The notes: generated from the letters alone by a model not told the origin. A DNA stretch of 43,162 bases from Candidatus Poribacteria bacterium (GCA_022822785.1 JAJEAL010000066.1:1-43162), one strand, 5' to 3'. Numbered from the stretch's first letter, positions 7,408 to 15,239 are shown. Made by a program: numbers and translations.

Positions 7408-8442
7408 ATGGCGTTAGATGACTTGAAAGAAGTTATTGAGAAATTGCAAGGCGTAATCAAGGCTTACCACGACGATGATGATTATCTGTCTAAAAAGGAG
7501 TGGCGTACGCGGCACGCGCTGATTAATCCGTTGTTGGAGGCGTTAGGTTGGGAGGTCTCGAATCCGGCTGCTGTTCAAATTGAATATCAGGTGAAGACTA
7601 AACGGGCGGATTATGTATTAATACGGGAAGGGGAAGACAAACCTATTGCCGTGATTGAAGCGAAGGGGTTGGGCAACAGCTTAGAAGATGATGAAACAGC
7701 TCAGGCTCACATCTACGCGAATCAGGCTGGCATTGATTATATGATCGTCACTGATGGCGATAGGTGGAAGATGTTCAAAGCCTATGGCAGGGGCACATTG
7801 GAAGAACGGCAGATAATGGAGTTCCAGTTATCTAACGATGTGTCTCATGAATGTGCGTTACAGGCGTTGCGGATGTGGTCCCCCAACCTTGCCTCTGGTA
7901 GTCCAAAGGAAGCGATGCCTCCAGTCTTTGATGCTCCAGACGACAAAATGAAGGCTGATCCCGCCGTACCACCTAAACCTGCGTTGGCGATCAAAAAAGA
8001 TTTCGCAAATACAAAGGAGTTATATCTCGCCTACTGGACAGCACTGAAAAATCACTTTGAACAGCGCGGTAAATGGAATGATGACATCAAGTTCCGAAAA
8101 CCTCTGCAGCAGTGTTTTATGACTTTTGCCGTCGGGCATTCGGGTTTTCATATCCATACTTGGGCGAGCAGGGACAAAAGATATGTTAATGTTGGTCTCA
8201 CGGTGAAGGGGGCTGAGGGAAAATCTCACTTTGACCGCTTGAAAAAGAGCAAGACAGTAATTGAAAGAGAGATTAGTCCTGAATTGGAATGGGAAGAAAA
8301 TCCCAAAGAGAATTATATCCGTCTCTACCTGCGTAACACCGATCTTGAGGATGGAGACGACTGGAAGCGACAGCACCAGTGGCTCTGCGAACAACTTGAA
8401 ACCTTTTACGAGGTATTCTCGGAATGGATTAAGGCACTCTGA
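7408..8442 (+). CDS. PD-(D/E)XK nuclease-like protein with HsdR-N-like and DUF4268 domains
   Basis: A 344-residue cytosolic protein. Residues 25-150 resemble the N-terminal nuclease domain of type I restriction subunit R: TRHALINPLLEALGW, Asp68 in RADYVLI, then IAVIEAKG with Glu84 and Lys86, then TDGDRWKMFK. This gives the D..ExK catalytic set. Residues about 206-343 match DUF4268 (LAYWTALKNHFEQRGKW, FHIHTWASRDKRYVNVGLTV, WLCEQLETFYEVF), often found with such nuclease domains in defence islands. There is no helicase, methyltransferase or specificity subunit nearby, so it is not a classical restriction system. The start has AAAGGAG upstream. It could be a solitary defence nuclease or a repair/housekeeping DNA-binding protein. 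Confidence 0.8.
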   Translation: MALDDLKEVIEKLQGVIKAYHDDDDYLSKKEWRTRHALINPLLEALGWEVSNPAAVQIEYQVKTKRADYVLIREGEDKPIAVIEAKGLGNSLEDDETAQAHIYANQAGIDYMIVTDGDRWKMFKAYGRGTLEERQIMEFQLSNDVSHECALQALRMWSPNLASGSPKEAMPPVFDAPDDKMKADPAVPPKPALAIKKDFANTKELYLAYWTALKNHFEQRGKWNDDIKFRKPLQQCFMTFAVGHSGFHIHTWASRDKRYVNVGLTVKGAEGKSHFDRLKKSKTVIEREISPELEWEENPKENYIRLYLRNTDLEDGDDWKRQHQWLCEQLETFYEVFSEWIKAL

Positions 8443-8517
8443 TGTCAGCGATTACCGATCCTAAATAAAGGAGTGGAACGGGCGAGATTGAATCAATAAA
8501 CTGAAAGGAAACAACAA

Positions 8518-8757
8518 ATGGAAGTCAATATAGCGGAACTTATAACCATTATTACTTTTTTAGCGGTGTGCACTGGATATATTCGGCGTAGAATTAAGAA
8601 ATTTGAAGAAATACTCACAGAAAACAACCGGCGAATTGAAATACTTGACGGAGCGATTGCAGAGATTGATAAACACCTTAATCTGTTACAGAAATTCGTG
8701 ATGCACGAGTCAAGCAACAGAATTAAAAGTCAAGATGAAAACAAAAATGTCCGATAA
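8518..8757 (+). CDS. Small membrane-anchored coiled-coil protein
   Basis: A 79-residue protein preceded by AAAGGAAAC. Residues 6-22 are a hydrophobic anchor (AELITIITFLAVCTGYI), followed by the basic patch RRRIKK and a heptad-like helix (FEEILTENNRRIEILDGAIAEIDKHLNLLQKFV), so it is probably a bitopic oligomeric protein with a cytosolic coiled coil. It lies 75 bases after the nuclease-like gene on the same strand. Co-transcription and a joint role are possible but unproven. No family is recognised; it resembles many DUF-type helper or holin-like proteins only in general layout. Confidence 0.55.
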   Translation: MEVNIAELITIITFLAVCTGYIRRRIKKFEEILTENNRRIEILDGAIAEIDKHLNLLQKFVMHESSNRIKSQDENKNVR

Positions 8758-8834
8758 CCTGAATTATCAAACATAAAAGGAATCATAGTCTTGATGTCGT
8801 CGGGGGTCTGTGATTCCTCGACGGAGGGATTACG

Positions 8835-9233
8835 ATGAAACCCATCAGCATTTTAGCCATTGGTTTTTATCTGTTAGCCTGTGGTGATTCCCCGCCCCCG
8901 GAGCCGATTGACAAATGGGTAGGCACATGGCAGGGAGAAATGGACCCAGATGGTCCCCTTTTTACGGATTGGAAGGATAGCGATTATCTCTTTATCGTTG
9001 CAGCGGGCGGAGATTTTGAAGTCAGGCATAAGGAATCGGGGAAATTGGTGGTTTTCGGCGTTGTTACCGTAATGGCTTTCGAGTTTACGATGTATGTATC
9101 AGCTGTGGAAGACTCCGGCAACGATACATTCATAATGTCCGGGACATGGGCGAGAAACGGTGAGTATTTGCACATCCACTACCGCTACCGCACGGAAAGT
9201 GAACGGGTAAGCCGGTTCAAACGGTATCCTTAA
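8835..9233 (+). CDS. Lipoprotein of unknown function
   Basis: A 132-residue protein with GGAGGG before the ATG, a short signal and lipobox YLLAC (Cys17). The mature part starts KWVGTWQGE and has beta-strand-like stretches (DFEVRHKESGKLVVFG, TFIMSGTWARNGEYLHIHYRYR). This resembles small lipocalin-like or DUF beta-barrel lipoproteins that begin with a GTWxG motif, so a calycin-like fold is a reasonable guess but not shown. It is one of at least seven lipoproteins between 3.9 and 14.8 kb. Confidence 0.65.
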   Translation: MKPISILAIGFYLLACGDSPPPEPIDKWVGTWQGEMDPDGPLFTDWKDSDYLFIVAAGGDFEVRHKESGKLVVFGVVTVMAFEFTMYVSAVEDSGNDTFIMSGTWARNGEYLHIHYRYRTESERVSRFKRYP

Positions 9234-9309
9234 ACGGCGGTCACAAGACACTACTTAGATAAGTTGTGGAGTGAAGTCCGCGTCAAGCGCCCTTCTCTAG
9301 ATAAAGGGG

Positions 9310-9843
9310 GTGCCCGTTACCAACTCACAAAGGAAGAACGCGAAAAACGTCGTGAGGATTGATGAAAGGAGCGTCAATATACGAACTGTCAGGGTTGAAT
9401 GGGAAGGACCGCTTTCTCTTGACCAGGTGAAAGCGTTGGATGACGAAGACGACGACTGCGGTTTATACCAGATCTACGGTCGCCACATCATTTTCGGTGC
9501 CGGTTCCCTGCTCTATATTGGAATGACAACGGTGACTTACAATCGGCGATTTTTTAGCGGACCCGATCCTCACATTGATTGGCTGGCGGAGGACCAGGAG
9601 GAGGAAGATTTGTCGGTGGTGGTGTTAGATGTTTTGCATGAGGCGGGCGTACCCCTTCGGGGCGGGGCAATTAGTAGGCGGATAGATATTCCTGCTTCAC
9701 AATTCGTTAGTGTTTCATATCCGCTGATTCATGGTGTTCTGGAGTCCCTTGCATGTAAAGGTCTTGTCTGTCAGCCTATGTACGATATAGCCGAATACTC
9801 GTGGGGGCTTACAGAGAAGGCGACTGAAAAAATGAAAGAATAA
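9310..9843 (+). CDS. GIY-YIG-like protein with a C-terminal winged-helix domain
   Basis: A 177-residue protein starting with GTG in the run AAAGGGGGTG. Residues 51-57 (GLYQIYG) and 67-73 (LLYIGMT), with Arg79/Arg80, are the GIY and YIG strands and following helix of a GIY-YIG nuclease fold. The usual distal part with the metal-binding Glu is not evident. From about residue 101 a winged-helix pattern takes over: LDVLHEAGVPLRGGAISRRIDI, FVSVSYPLIHGVLESLACKGLVCQ, YSWGLTEKA. It may be a DNA-binding regulator with an inactive or minimal nuclease domain, or a small restriction-type enzyme. It shares a strand with the PD-(D/E)XK gene 0.9 kb upstream but is separated from it by two unrelated small genes. 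Confidence 0.6.
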   Translation: MPVTNSQRKNAKNVVRIDERSVNIRTVRVEWEGPLSLDQVKALDDEDDDCGLYQIYGRHIIFGAGSLLYIGMTTVTYNRRFFSGPDPHIDWLAEDQEEEDLSVVVLDVLHEAGVPLRGGAISRRIDIPASQFVSVSYPLIHGVLESLACKGLVCQPMYDIAEYSWGLTEKATEKMKE

Positions 9844-9856
9844 AAAAGGGATCTTT

Positions 9857-10297
9857 ATGACAAAGGCAATGACGCGCCTTGAAGGTTATATCGTCGCTGT
9901 GCTCCTGCTATCGGCGGTCCTATATGACACGAATTGTGCGATGTTCACCCAAATCAACCCCTACGGCATATCAGATGGGCGTATCATCGAGCAGACTGTC
10001 GAAGATATGCCTATCATAGGCGTAGCGGTGCTGCTCGCATCGGATAATCCGAGGGAAGTCTTCGTGTGGGTGTTCGGGGAGATGGGCGGGAGCTGCACCG
10101 AGCTTCATGAGAGCCTTCAAAAGCAGGAAGGCGATACGATTACTATTCAGCTCACAACACTAACGACGATACGAGACGGTGTGGGGTGCACTCAGGAGGC
10201 GAGAGCCTATTACGAGACGTTTTATCTTGGAATCTTGTCGCCGGGCGATTATAAAATCAGCGTCAACGGCGTGGAGAAGCAGCTTCGTATTGACTAA
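9857..10297 (+). CDS. Secreted or membrane-anchored protein of unknown function
   Basis: A 146-residue protein with a hydrophobic N-terminal segment (residues 9-27, LEGYIVAVLLLSAVLYDTNC). The cysteine at 27 is in a poor lipobox context. The mature part contains two further cysteines (GGSCTELHE and GVGCTQEA), probably a disulfide, and beta-rich stretches ending YLGILSPGDYKISVNGVEKQLRI, like an Ig-type or carboxypeptidase-regulatory-like strand pattern. It follows the winged-helix gene by 13 bases and may be co-transcribed. No family is recognised. Confidence 0.55.
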   Translation: MTKAMTRLEGYIVAVLLLSAVLYDTNCAMFTQINPYGISDGRIIEQTVEDMPIIGVAVLLASDNPREVFVWVFGEMGGSCTELHESLQKQEGDTITIQLTTLTTIRDGVGCTQEARAYYETFYLGILSPGDYKISVNGVEKQLRID

Positions 10298-10325
10298 CTC
10301 GAATTATGGGACATTCCCACCTTAT

Positions 10326-10397
10326 GGCAGTCAACCTGACAACACCCTATGGAGCGCTTGAGTCTCCGGTGATTTGTCAATGCAGAGGTTGACTGCC
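10326..10397. repeat. Inverted repeat of the GGCAGT..ACTGCC family, copy 2
   Basis: GGCAGTCAACCT (10326-10337) is perfectly complementary to AGGTTGACTGCC (10386-10397). The right arm continues GCCAACTTTAAT, as after copy 1 (1333-1404). It sits directly upstream of the sodC ribosome binding site, so it could act as a terminator for the gene before it or as a 5' leader fold for sodC. Confidence 0.6.
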
Positions 10398-10425
10398 GCC
10401 AACTTTAATTAAGGAGGATTTAAGA

Positions 10426-10989
10426 ATGAAAAGTAGTTTAGGCCGTTTTAGAGTAAAGCCGTTACTGTTGCTGATGTTGGTTTGTATCACTTTTATCGGT
10501 TGCGATGCAATAGAGGAAATACTCACCCTAACCACGTTGACCGAGGCGGTCGCTATCATCGGCGCTGCGAGTGGTAGCGACCTAACTGGCATAGCGATGT
10601 TCATACAAGAAGGCGATACAATCACGGTCTTCATTGAGATTGAAGGTGTATCTCCGGGGCTCCACGCCGTTCATATCCACGAAAATGGCGATTGCAGCGC
10701 CGCTGATGGGACATCTGCTGGCGGTCATTGGAATCCGACGGACGTCCCTCACGGCAAATGGGGCGAGGGGGAGTTTCACCTCGGCGATCTAGGCAATATA
10801 GAAGTCGGTGAAGACGGGATAGGCACGTTTGAGTTGACGACGGATCTTTGGGAAATCGGGACCGGCTCTGATTTTGATATTGTAGGCAAGGGTATCATCG
10901 TCCACGCGGATGCTGATGATTTTACCTCGCAACCATCGGGTAATGCCGGCGCACGGATCGGGTGCGGTGTGATTGAGTTAGTAGAATAG
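10426..10989 (+). CDS. sodC: Cu/Zn superoxide dismutase, lipoprotein form
   Basis: A 187-residue enzyme that converts superoxide to peroxide and oxygen in the periplasm or at the outer membrane. The start is backed by AAGGAGGA. The signal ends in lipobox FIGC (Cys26). All metal ligands are present: copper His83 and His85 (VHIHENGDC), bridging His101 (GGHWNP), zinc His109, His118 and Asp121 (HGKWGEGEFHLGDLG), and copper His160 (IIVHADADDF). The structural disulfide pair is Cys90 and Cys180 and the active-site arginine is Arg177 (ARIGCGVIE). Length is normal apart from a linker of about 25 residues after the lipid anchor. It appears monocistronic, flanked by an inverted repeat and a strong terminator-like hairpin. 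Confidence 0.95.
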   Translation: MKSSLGRFRVKPLLLLMLVCITFIGCDAIEEILTLTTLTEAVAIIGAASGSDLTGIAMFIQEGDTITVFIEIEGVSPGLHAVHIHENGDCSAADGTSAGGHWNPTDVPHGKWGEGEFHLGDLGNIEVGEDGIGTFELTTDLWEIGTGSDFDIVGKGIIVHADADDFTSQPSGNAGARIGCGVIELVE

Positions 10990-11006
10990 CTTAGATACAG
11001 ACTTCT

Positions 11007-11075
11007 GGCGGTCAATTCGTAAAACGGATCAAGGTCTTGCATAACCTTGACCTCACTTGTGGCGGGTTGACTGTC
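11007..11075. repeat. Third, diverged copy of the GGCAGT..ACTGCC family with inner hairpin
   Basis: GGCGGTCAA (11007-11015) pairs with TTGACTGTCC (from 11067), with two G-U pairs preserving the helix. The inner hairpin is TCAAGGT (11029-11035) / ACCTTGA (11044-11050). Retained pairing despite base changes suggests RNA-level structure. It lies just after sodC. Confidence 0.45.
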
Positions 11076-11143
11076 CCCAACACGCTTGCCGTTTACGTTA
11101 GGGCGAGTCGTTTCATACACTTTATAATCTTGGCTTAAGACAT

Positions 11144-11200
11144 AGTGCAAAGAAGCCGAGTTTTTTCGGAAAAACTCGGTTTATCTTCCTGTTTTGCACT
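11144..11200 (+). terminator. Two-tier terminator-like hairpin
   Basis: The inner stem is CCGAGTTTTT (11156-11165) with AAAAACTCGG (11170-11179) and a 4-base loop. The outer stem is AGTGCAAA (11144-11151) with TTTGCACT (11193-11200), followed by TTCTTTTT. It is well placed to end the sodC transcript before the gene at 11243. A second hairpin with the same CCGAGTTTT core is at 25833-25872. Confidence 0.75.
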
Positions 11201-11242
11201 TTCTTTTTACATGAGCGTTAATCTTAAAAAAGGAGATTCAAC

Positions 11243-12427
11243 ATGACTATCAGCAGATTCACCCCCTTTGGGTTTGTCTTAACGATTGCCGTGCTAATCA
11301 CGGGACTTTCTGCCTGTGACCAGATCGATCAACTCCTCCGCCCCACACCGCCCCAGATGGAAGGACTCCGTGGCGAGATTTCGATCGGTGTCGTCTTACC
11401 CCAGACGGGACACTTAGGCCCCGGTGAGTTCGGTCCTGGTGCTTTAGTGATGGAAAACGGCTTTAACATGGCGGCCGAAGAGATCAACAACTCACAACTC
11501 AGCGATGTAAGACTCAAGCTCATCATCGAGGACGACCAAAGCACCGTCGACGGTGCCGTTGCGGCTTTCAATAAACTGATTCATGGTGACAAAGTCCCCG
11601 TCATCATTGGTGTCTGGACATCAACGGTCGCCCGGGCGGTTTTCCCGATCGCGCAGGAAAATGGGGTCGTGGCTTTCAGTCCCGTCGTCATCTCCCCCGG
11701 CTTGACAGAGATTGGCGATTTTATCTTCCGGGCAAGTCACAGCACAGAAATGCTGATTCCTGATGGGGTCAAGGTGACTCAGGAGAAACTCGGCTACCAG
11801 CAAGTCGCGACGATCGCCGAGAGCAACGATGACTTCTCTGCGAATAGTGACGCGCGATTCAAAAAGACATTCGCGGATAGCGGCATTGAGGTCGTGGCTT
11901 CGGAAACGTTCGAGACCGGTGATACCGATCTTTCCGCACAATTAACGCGCATCAAGGAATCCAATCCGGAGGCCATCTTTGTGTCGGCACAACAGATAGG
12001 GGTGATTAAGATCTTAACCCAAGGGCGTCAGCTTGGGATTCCTTCTGAGATTCCCTTTATTAGTCTCGTTCTGTCCGTCGATGAAATCCGAGAGGCGGGC
12101 GCTGCCGCCGAGGGGGCAATCACTTTTACCGACTGGGTCAGCACCGCTGATACACCGGGCAATGGTGCATTCGTTCAGAATTACACCGCGAGATACGGTA
12201 TGGAACCGAGCGTCTGGGCGGCGCAGCCGTATGCCGCTGTCTATATCTTGGCAAAAGCGATTTCAGACGCCCAATCCACCGATGCAACGGCGATTCGGGA
12301 CGCATTGGCGGCGGTCAAAGACTTCGATACAATTCTCGGTCAGTTTTCCTTTAACGCTGTCGGGGACCCGGTCTATGACCCGGTTGTATTGATTGTCAAG
12401 GACAGCGAACTTCAGGTCTTTGAGTGA
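11243..12427 (+). CDS. Periplasmic ligand-binding lipoprotein, branched-chain amino-acid (LivJ) type, copy 1
   Basis: A 394-residue protein with AAAAAGGAG before the ATG. The signal ends in lipobox LSAC. The mature protein fits the type I periplasmic-binding fold (Peripla_BP_6): ISIGVVLPQTG, NGFNMAAEEIN, IIEDDQSTVDGAVAAFNKLIH, VPVIIGVWTSTVARAVFPIAQENGVVAFSP. It ends with LGQFSFNAVGDPVYDPVVLIVKDSELQVFE. Relatives bind amino acids, amides or urea and feed ABC permeases, but no permease or ATPase gene is present here. The paralogue at 13615-14814 shares the same layout and motifs, so the two arose by duplication. Ligand unknown. Confidence 0.9.
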   Translation: MTISRFTPFGFVLTIAVLITGLSACDQIDQLLRPTPPQMEGLRGEISIGVVLPQTGHLGPGEFGPGALVMENGFNMAAEEINNSQLSDVRLKLIIEDDQSTVDGAVAAFNKLIHGDKVPVIIGVWTSTVARAVFPIAQENGVVAFSPVVISPGLTEIGDFIFRASHSTEMLIPDGVKVTQEKLGYQQVATIAESNDDFSANSDARFKKTFADSGIEVVASETFETGDTDLSAQLTRIKESNPEAIFVSAQQIGVIKILTQGRQLGIPSEIPFISLVLSVDEIREAGAAAEGAITFTDWVSTADTPGNGAFVQNYTARYGMEPSVWAAQPYAAVYILAKAISDAQSTDATAIRDALAAVKDFDTILGQFSFNAVGDPVYDPVVLIVKDSELQVFE

Positions 12428-12514
12428 ATCTCCAAATAGCAGCGGGTACTGATAATCACTTGGGTACTGACGGTTTGCGCTCACAGCAGTGACGATTCAT
12501 AGGACGAGGTGGTC

Positions 12515-12871
12515 ATGATGAAAGGACTTATCTTGATACTCCTGTTGAGTTTTATCATGAGCTGTTCCCGGTTAGAAATTGAACCTGCTTGTTCTGTCAA
12601 ATCTATAGCGTTTTTGGCGTCAGACGGTTACGGTATGGGTTGGGATTGCTTGCCTGTCTCATTGAAAGATGGGGAACTGAGTATGGGTTGGGAAGGCATG
12701 ACAGCATCTCAGAGACGGGGCAAGTTGGTTGTATTCGCTGTCTATATAGATGGTCCCTATCAAGGTCGAGCCTACCGTCCGCGTAAAGATGATCTTGGTT
12801 CTCACATAGTAAGGGAGAGGAAAAAGGTGTATTTGTATAGCCCATCAGTTTTGGAGGGCAAGGTAAACTGA
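12515..12871 (+). CDS. Small lipoprotein of unknown function
   Basis: About 118 residues. GTG 12509, ATG 12515 and ATG 12518 are alternative starts behind ACGAGG. The signal ends in lipobox FIMSC. The mature part contains SMGWEGMTASQRRGKLVVFAVYIDGPYQGRAYRPRKDD and is basic near the end. No domain is recognised. It lies between the two paralogous binding proteins together with another small lipoprotein, suggesting the duplication block was later invaded or rearranged. Confidence 0.6.
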   Translation: MMKGLILILLLSFIMSCSRLEIEPACSVKSIAFLASDGYGMGWDCLPVSLKDGELSMGWEGMTASQRRGKLVVFAVYIDGPYQGRAYRPRKDDLGSHIVRERKKVYLYSPSVLEGKVN

Positions 12872-13020
12872 AGTCGCAGGTTGACCGCCGCCCTAGTTCA
12901 TGTGAGGTTGACAGAGCCTCAACAGAATTGGCGGACGCTCAAGGGACGTCCTGTGAGCGGGACAAGAGGTTGGCTCGACTGATGGCAAGCAAATCCCAAT
13001 TGATAAAAGGAGACTGTAAA

Positions 13021-13518
13021 ATGTTTTTGAGATTTTTGTTGATTATTCTTGTTGCCGGACTACTGTTTGGCTGTGGCAATGAAGGTAAAGTTGTGGAGCC
13101 TATCGTTTCCTCCGTTTCCCCAGATGATGTTGACCCTGATGCAATACAAATGGGAACTGTGGTCATTGCCGATACACCCGATGAGTGGGGCGTTGATGAA
13201 TATGTTCTAAATTCTGCTGTGATAATAGACGATAGGTTGGAACTGAGTATCTCCTACAGCGGCGGTTGCGAAAAGCATCAGTTCACCCTTGTTGCTTCGA
13301 GTGTTTTCCACGAGTCATTTCCTGTGCAACTGAGTGTGTCTCTTGCCCACAATGCGAATAACGATCCGTGCGAGGCGTTCCCAACGGAAACCTATCACTT
13401 TGACCTAACCCCAATTAAGACGCGCTATCAGGCAGCTTATCAGCAAGAATCAGGTGTCGTCATTTTGCTGCTTAAAGACGCCCCCAATGGTCGGCTTGTC
13501 TACGATTTTGAAATATAG
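13021..13518 (+). CDS. Small lipoprotein of unknown function
   Basis: 165 residues from the ATG at 13021, which follows AAAAGGAGACTG. The frame is open upstream to 12928, but the lipoprotein signal (FLRFLLIILVAGLLFGC) begins only here. The mature part has GGCEKHQFTLVASSVFHESFPVQLSVSLAHNANNDPCEAF, with two cysteines and beta-strand periodicity, and ends RLVYDFEI. Similar GGCxxHxF proteins are seen as small secreted lipoproteins in several phyla, but I cannot name a family with confidence. It stops about 100 bases before the start of the second binding protein. Confidence 0.65.
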   Translation: MFLRFLLIILVAGLLFGCGNEGKVVEPIVSSVSPDDVDPDAIQMGTVVIADTPDEWGVDEYVLNSAVIIDDRLELSISYSGGCEKHQFTLVASSVFHESFPVQLSVSLAHNANNDPCEAFPTETYHFDLTPIKTRYQAAYQQESGVVILLLKDAPNGRLVYDFEI

Positions 13519-13614
13519 GTGACACCCCGCATTGATGTGAATCCGGGGAGACCCCAATTAACGATAAAATTAGCTAATTTTGTCTGTAATTCCCTAAAAA
13601 AAAGGAGATTCGAT

Positions 13615-14814
13615 ATGAATATCAGAAGGTTCATCCCATTCGCGTTTGCCTTAACGATTGTCACGCTGATTGCGGGGTTGAGTGCCTGTGATGAGTTGGT
13701 TACGATACTCTCTGATGACGAGATGCCAGCGCAGCTACCCGACGAGATACGAATCGGGATAGTTCTACCCTTTTCAGGTCAGTATGTCACAGGACCGGAC
13801 GATCCGCTCGTGCAACTCTACCTCAACGGGTTTTTGTTGGCGCGAGACGAGATCAACGCAAGACAGCTATCGCCGCCCCATCTTCAATTCATCATTGAGG
13901 ACGACCAGAGTACCGTAGAAGGTGCCCTTGCAGCCTACAATAAGCTAATTCACGAAGATAGGGTCGCCGCTATCCTGGGTCCCGCCAGTTCGACCCAAGT
14001 GGAAATGGCGTTCCCCGTGGCGGAGGAAAACCAGATAGTGGCGATCGGGGCGTCGGCCGCGGCTCAGGGATTGAGTGCGATCGGGGATTATGTGTTCAGG
14101 GTGAACCAACCAGTGAATACACTCATCCCCCGCGGCGTCAGGCTCACCCATGAACGGTTGGAGTATCAGCGCGTTGCCAAACTTGCCACGAGCGATGATG
14201 TTTATTCAGTGAGTGCCGACGCTATCTTTGCCGAATCGCTCCATGCGCTCGGTGTCGAGGTCTTGACCACCGAAGCGGTCCCCCTCCGCGCCGGCGATTA
14301 TACCGAGCCACTCACACGGATCAAGGAACTCGCTCCGGATGCGATCATGGTCTCAGCGCAACCGTCTGATATGCCGGATATCCTGATTCAGGCACGTCAG
14401 GTCGGCATCGGGGCAGACGTGCCGATAATTATACCCCTGCTCAGTTCGACCGAGGTGCAGAAAGCAGGCGAAGCCGCCGAGGGTGTAATTACCTTTGCCG
14501 CATGGTCAATCAAGGCAGACACCCCCAACAACCAAGCGTTTGTCCGCAACTTCCGTGCAAAATATGAATCAGACCCGAACCTGTTCAGCGCGTTGGCTTA
14601 CACATCAGTCTATCTCCTGACCAATGCAATCTCCGATGCCGGGTCAATCGAATCGGACGCGGTTCGTGATGCACTCGCTGAGACGAAGGATTTTGATACC
14701 GTGTTGGGCAGATTCTCCTTTGACGCGGTGGGCGATCCGGTGTATGATCCCGTCATGTTGATTGTCCGAGATGGCGGGTTGGAGGCATTTATGGTGAATT
14801 CTAAAAATAAATGA
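13615..14814 (+). CDS. Periplasmic ligand-binding lipoprotein, LivJ type, copy 2, with 3' end inside a MITE-like element
   Basis: 399 residues from the ATG at 13615 (AAAAAAAGGAG upstream). The frame is open to 13519, but that part lacks a signal. Lipobox LSAC and the type I binding-protein fold match copy 1 at 11243-12427 (IRIGIVLPFSGQ, IIEDDQSTVEGALAAYNKLIH, FDTVLGRFSFDAVGDPVYDPVMLIVRD). Copy 1 ends at KDSELQVFE; this copy continues past LEAF with MVNSKNK. Those residues and the TGA are encoded by the left end of the element starting at 14790, so the original stop has been replaced. No permease or ATPase is linked. Function is probably sensing or uptake of an amino acid or amide. Confidence 0.9.
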   Translation: MNIRRFIPFAFALTIVTLIAGLSACDELVTILSDDEMPAQLPDEIRIGIVLPFSGQYVTGPDDPLVQLYLNGFLLARDEINARQLSPPHLQFIIEDDQSTVEGALAAYNKLIHEDRVAAILGPASSTQVEMAFPVAEENQIVAIGASAAAQGLSAIGDYVFRVNQPVNTLIPRGVRLTHERLEYQRVAKLATSDDVYSVSADAIFAESLHALGVEVLTTEAVPLRAGDYTEPLTRIKELAPDAIMVSAQPSDMPDILIQARQVGIGADVPIIIPLLSSTEVQKAGEAAEGVITFAAWSIKADTPNNQAFVRNFRAKYESDPNLFSALAYTSVYLLTNAISDAGSIESDAVRDALAETKDFDTVLGRFSFDAVGDPVYDPVMLIVRDGGLEAFMVNSKNK

Positions 14815-15239
14815 ACACTTCCGCCCCTCGGTTTCGATAAATAATTCGGTAATACTAGATTTTCCCCAGGCCCGGTAGGTGCGGTTTTCAACCGCACCGA
14901 ATGCAGTCCAACCCGGTAGGTGCGATTTCCAACCGCACCATATAGACGCGTGGGTTGAAACGGCGCAGTTAGAAACAGCGCCTACCAAATCCCGATTTAT
15001 CGAGATCCCGTGACTACGGGACGAGGAGACTGGTAGGTGCGGTCCGATAAATCGAGACTAGGGTTGGAAACCGCACCTACCGGGCCTAGGGGAAAATATA
15101 GAGTTACTGAATTATTTTCTGAAACCTCATTTATGGTGAACAATATAAATATGTAGACACTTTCGATCCATATGTTTGGTAGGCGCTGTTTCTAACTGCG
15201 CCGGTATAGAGTGTCCAAGTAATTCTAAAATTCACCATA
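14790..15239. mobile_element. MITE-like element(s), copy 2, composite
   Basis: The left end, TATGGTGAATTCTAAAAATA (14790-14809), and the right end, ending TTCACCATA at 15239, are inverted copies. A further left-type end (TATGGTGAACA) lies near 15131, so two elements may be joined. Inside, AATAATTCGGTAAT..TTTTCCCCAGGCCCGG (about 14838-14873) recurs inverted at about 15060-15120. Several GGTGCGGTT/AACCGCACC palindromes lie between. No transposase ORF exists. The element fills most of the 14815-15442 gap. Confidence 0.75.

Noticed and set aside
14610-14988. Minus-strand frames of 95 and 114 codons
   Set aside because: They combine antisense of the binding protein with repeat sequence; no start signal.
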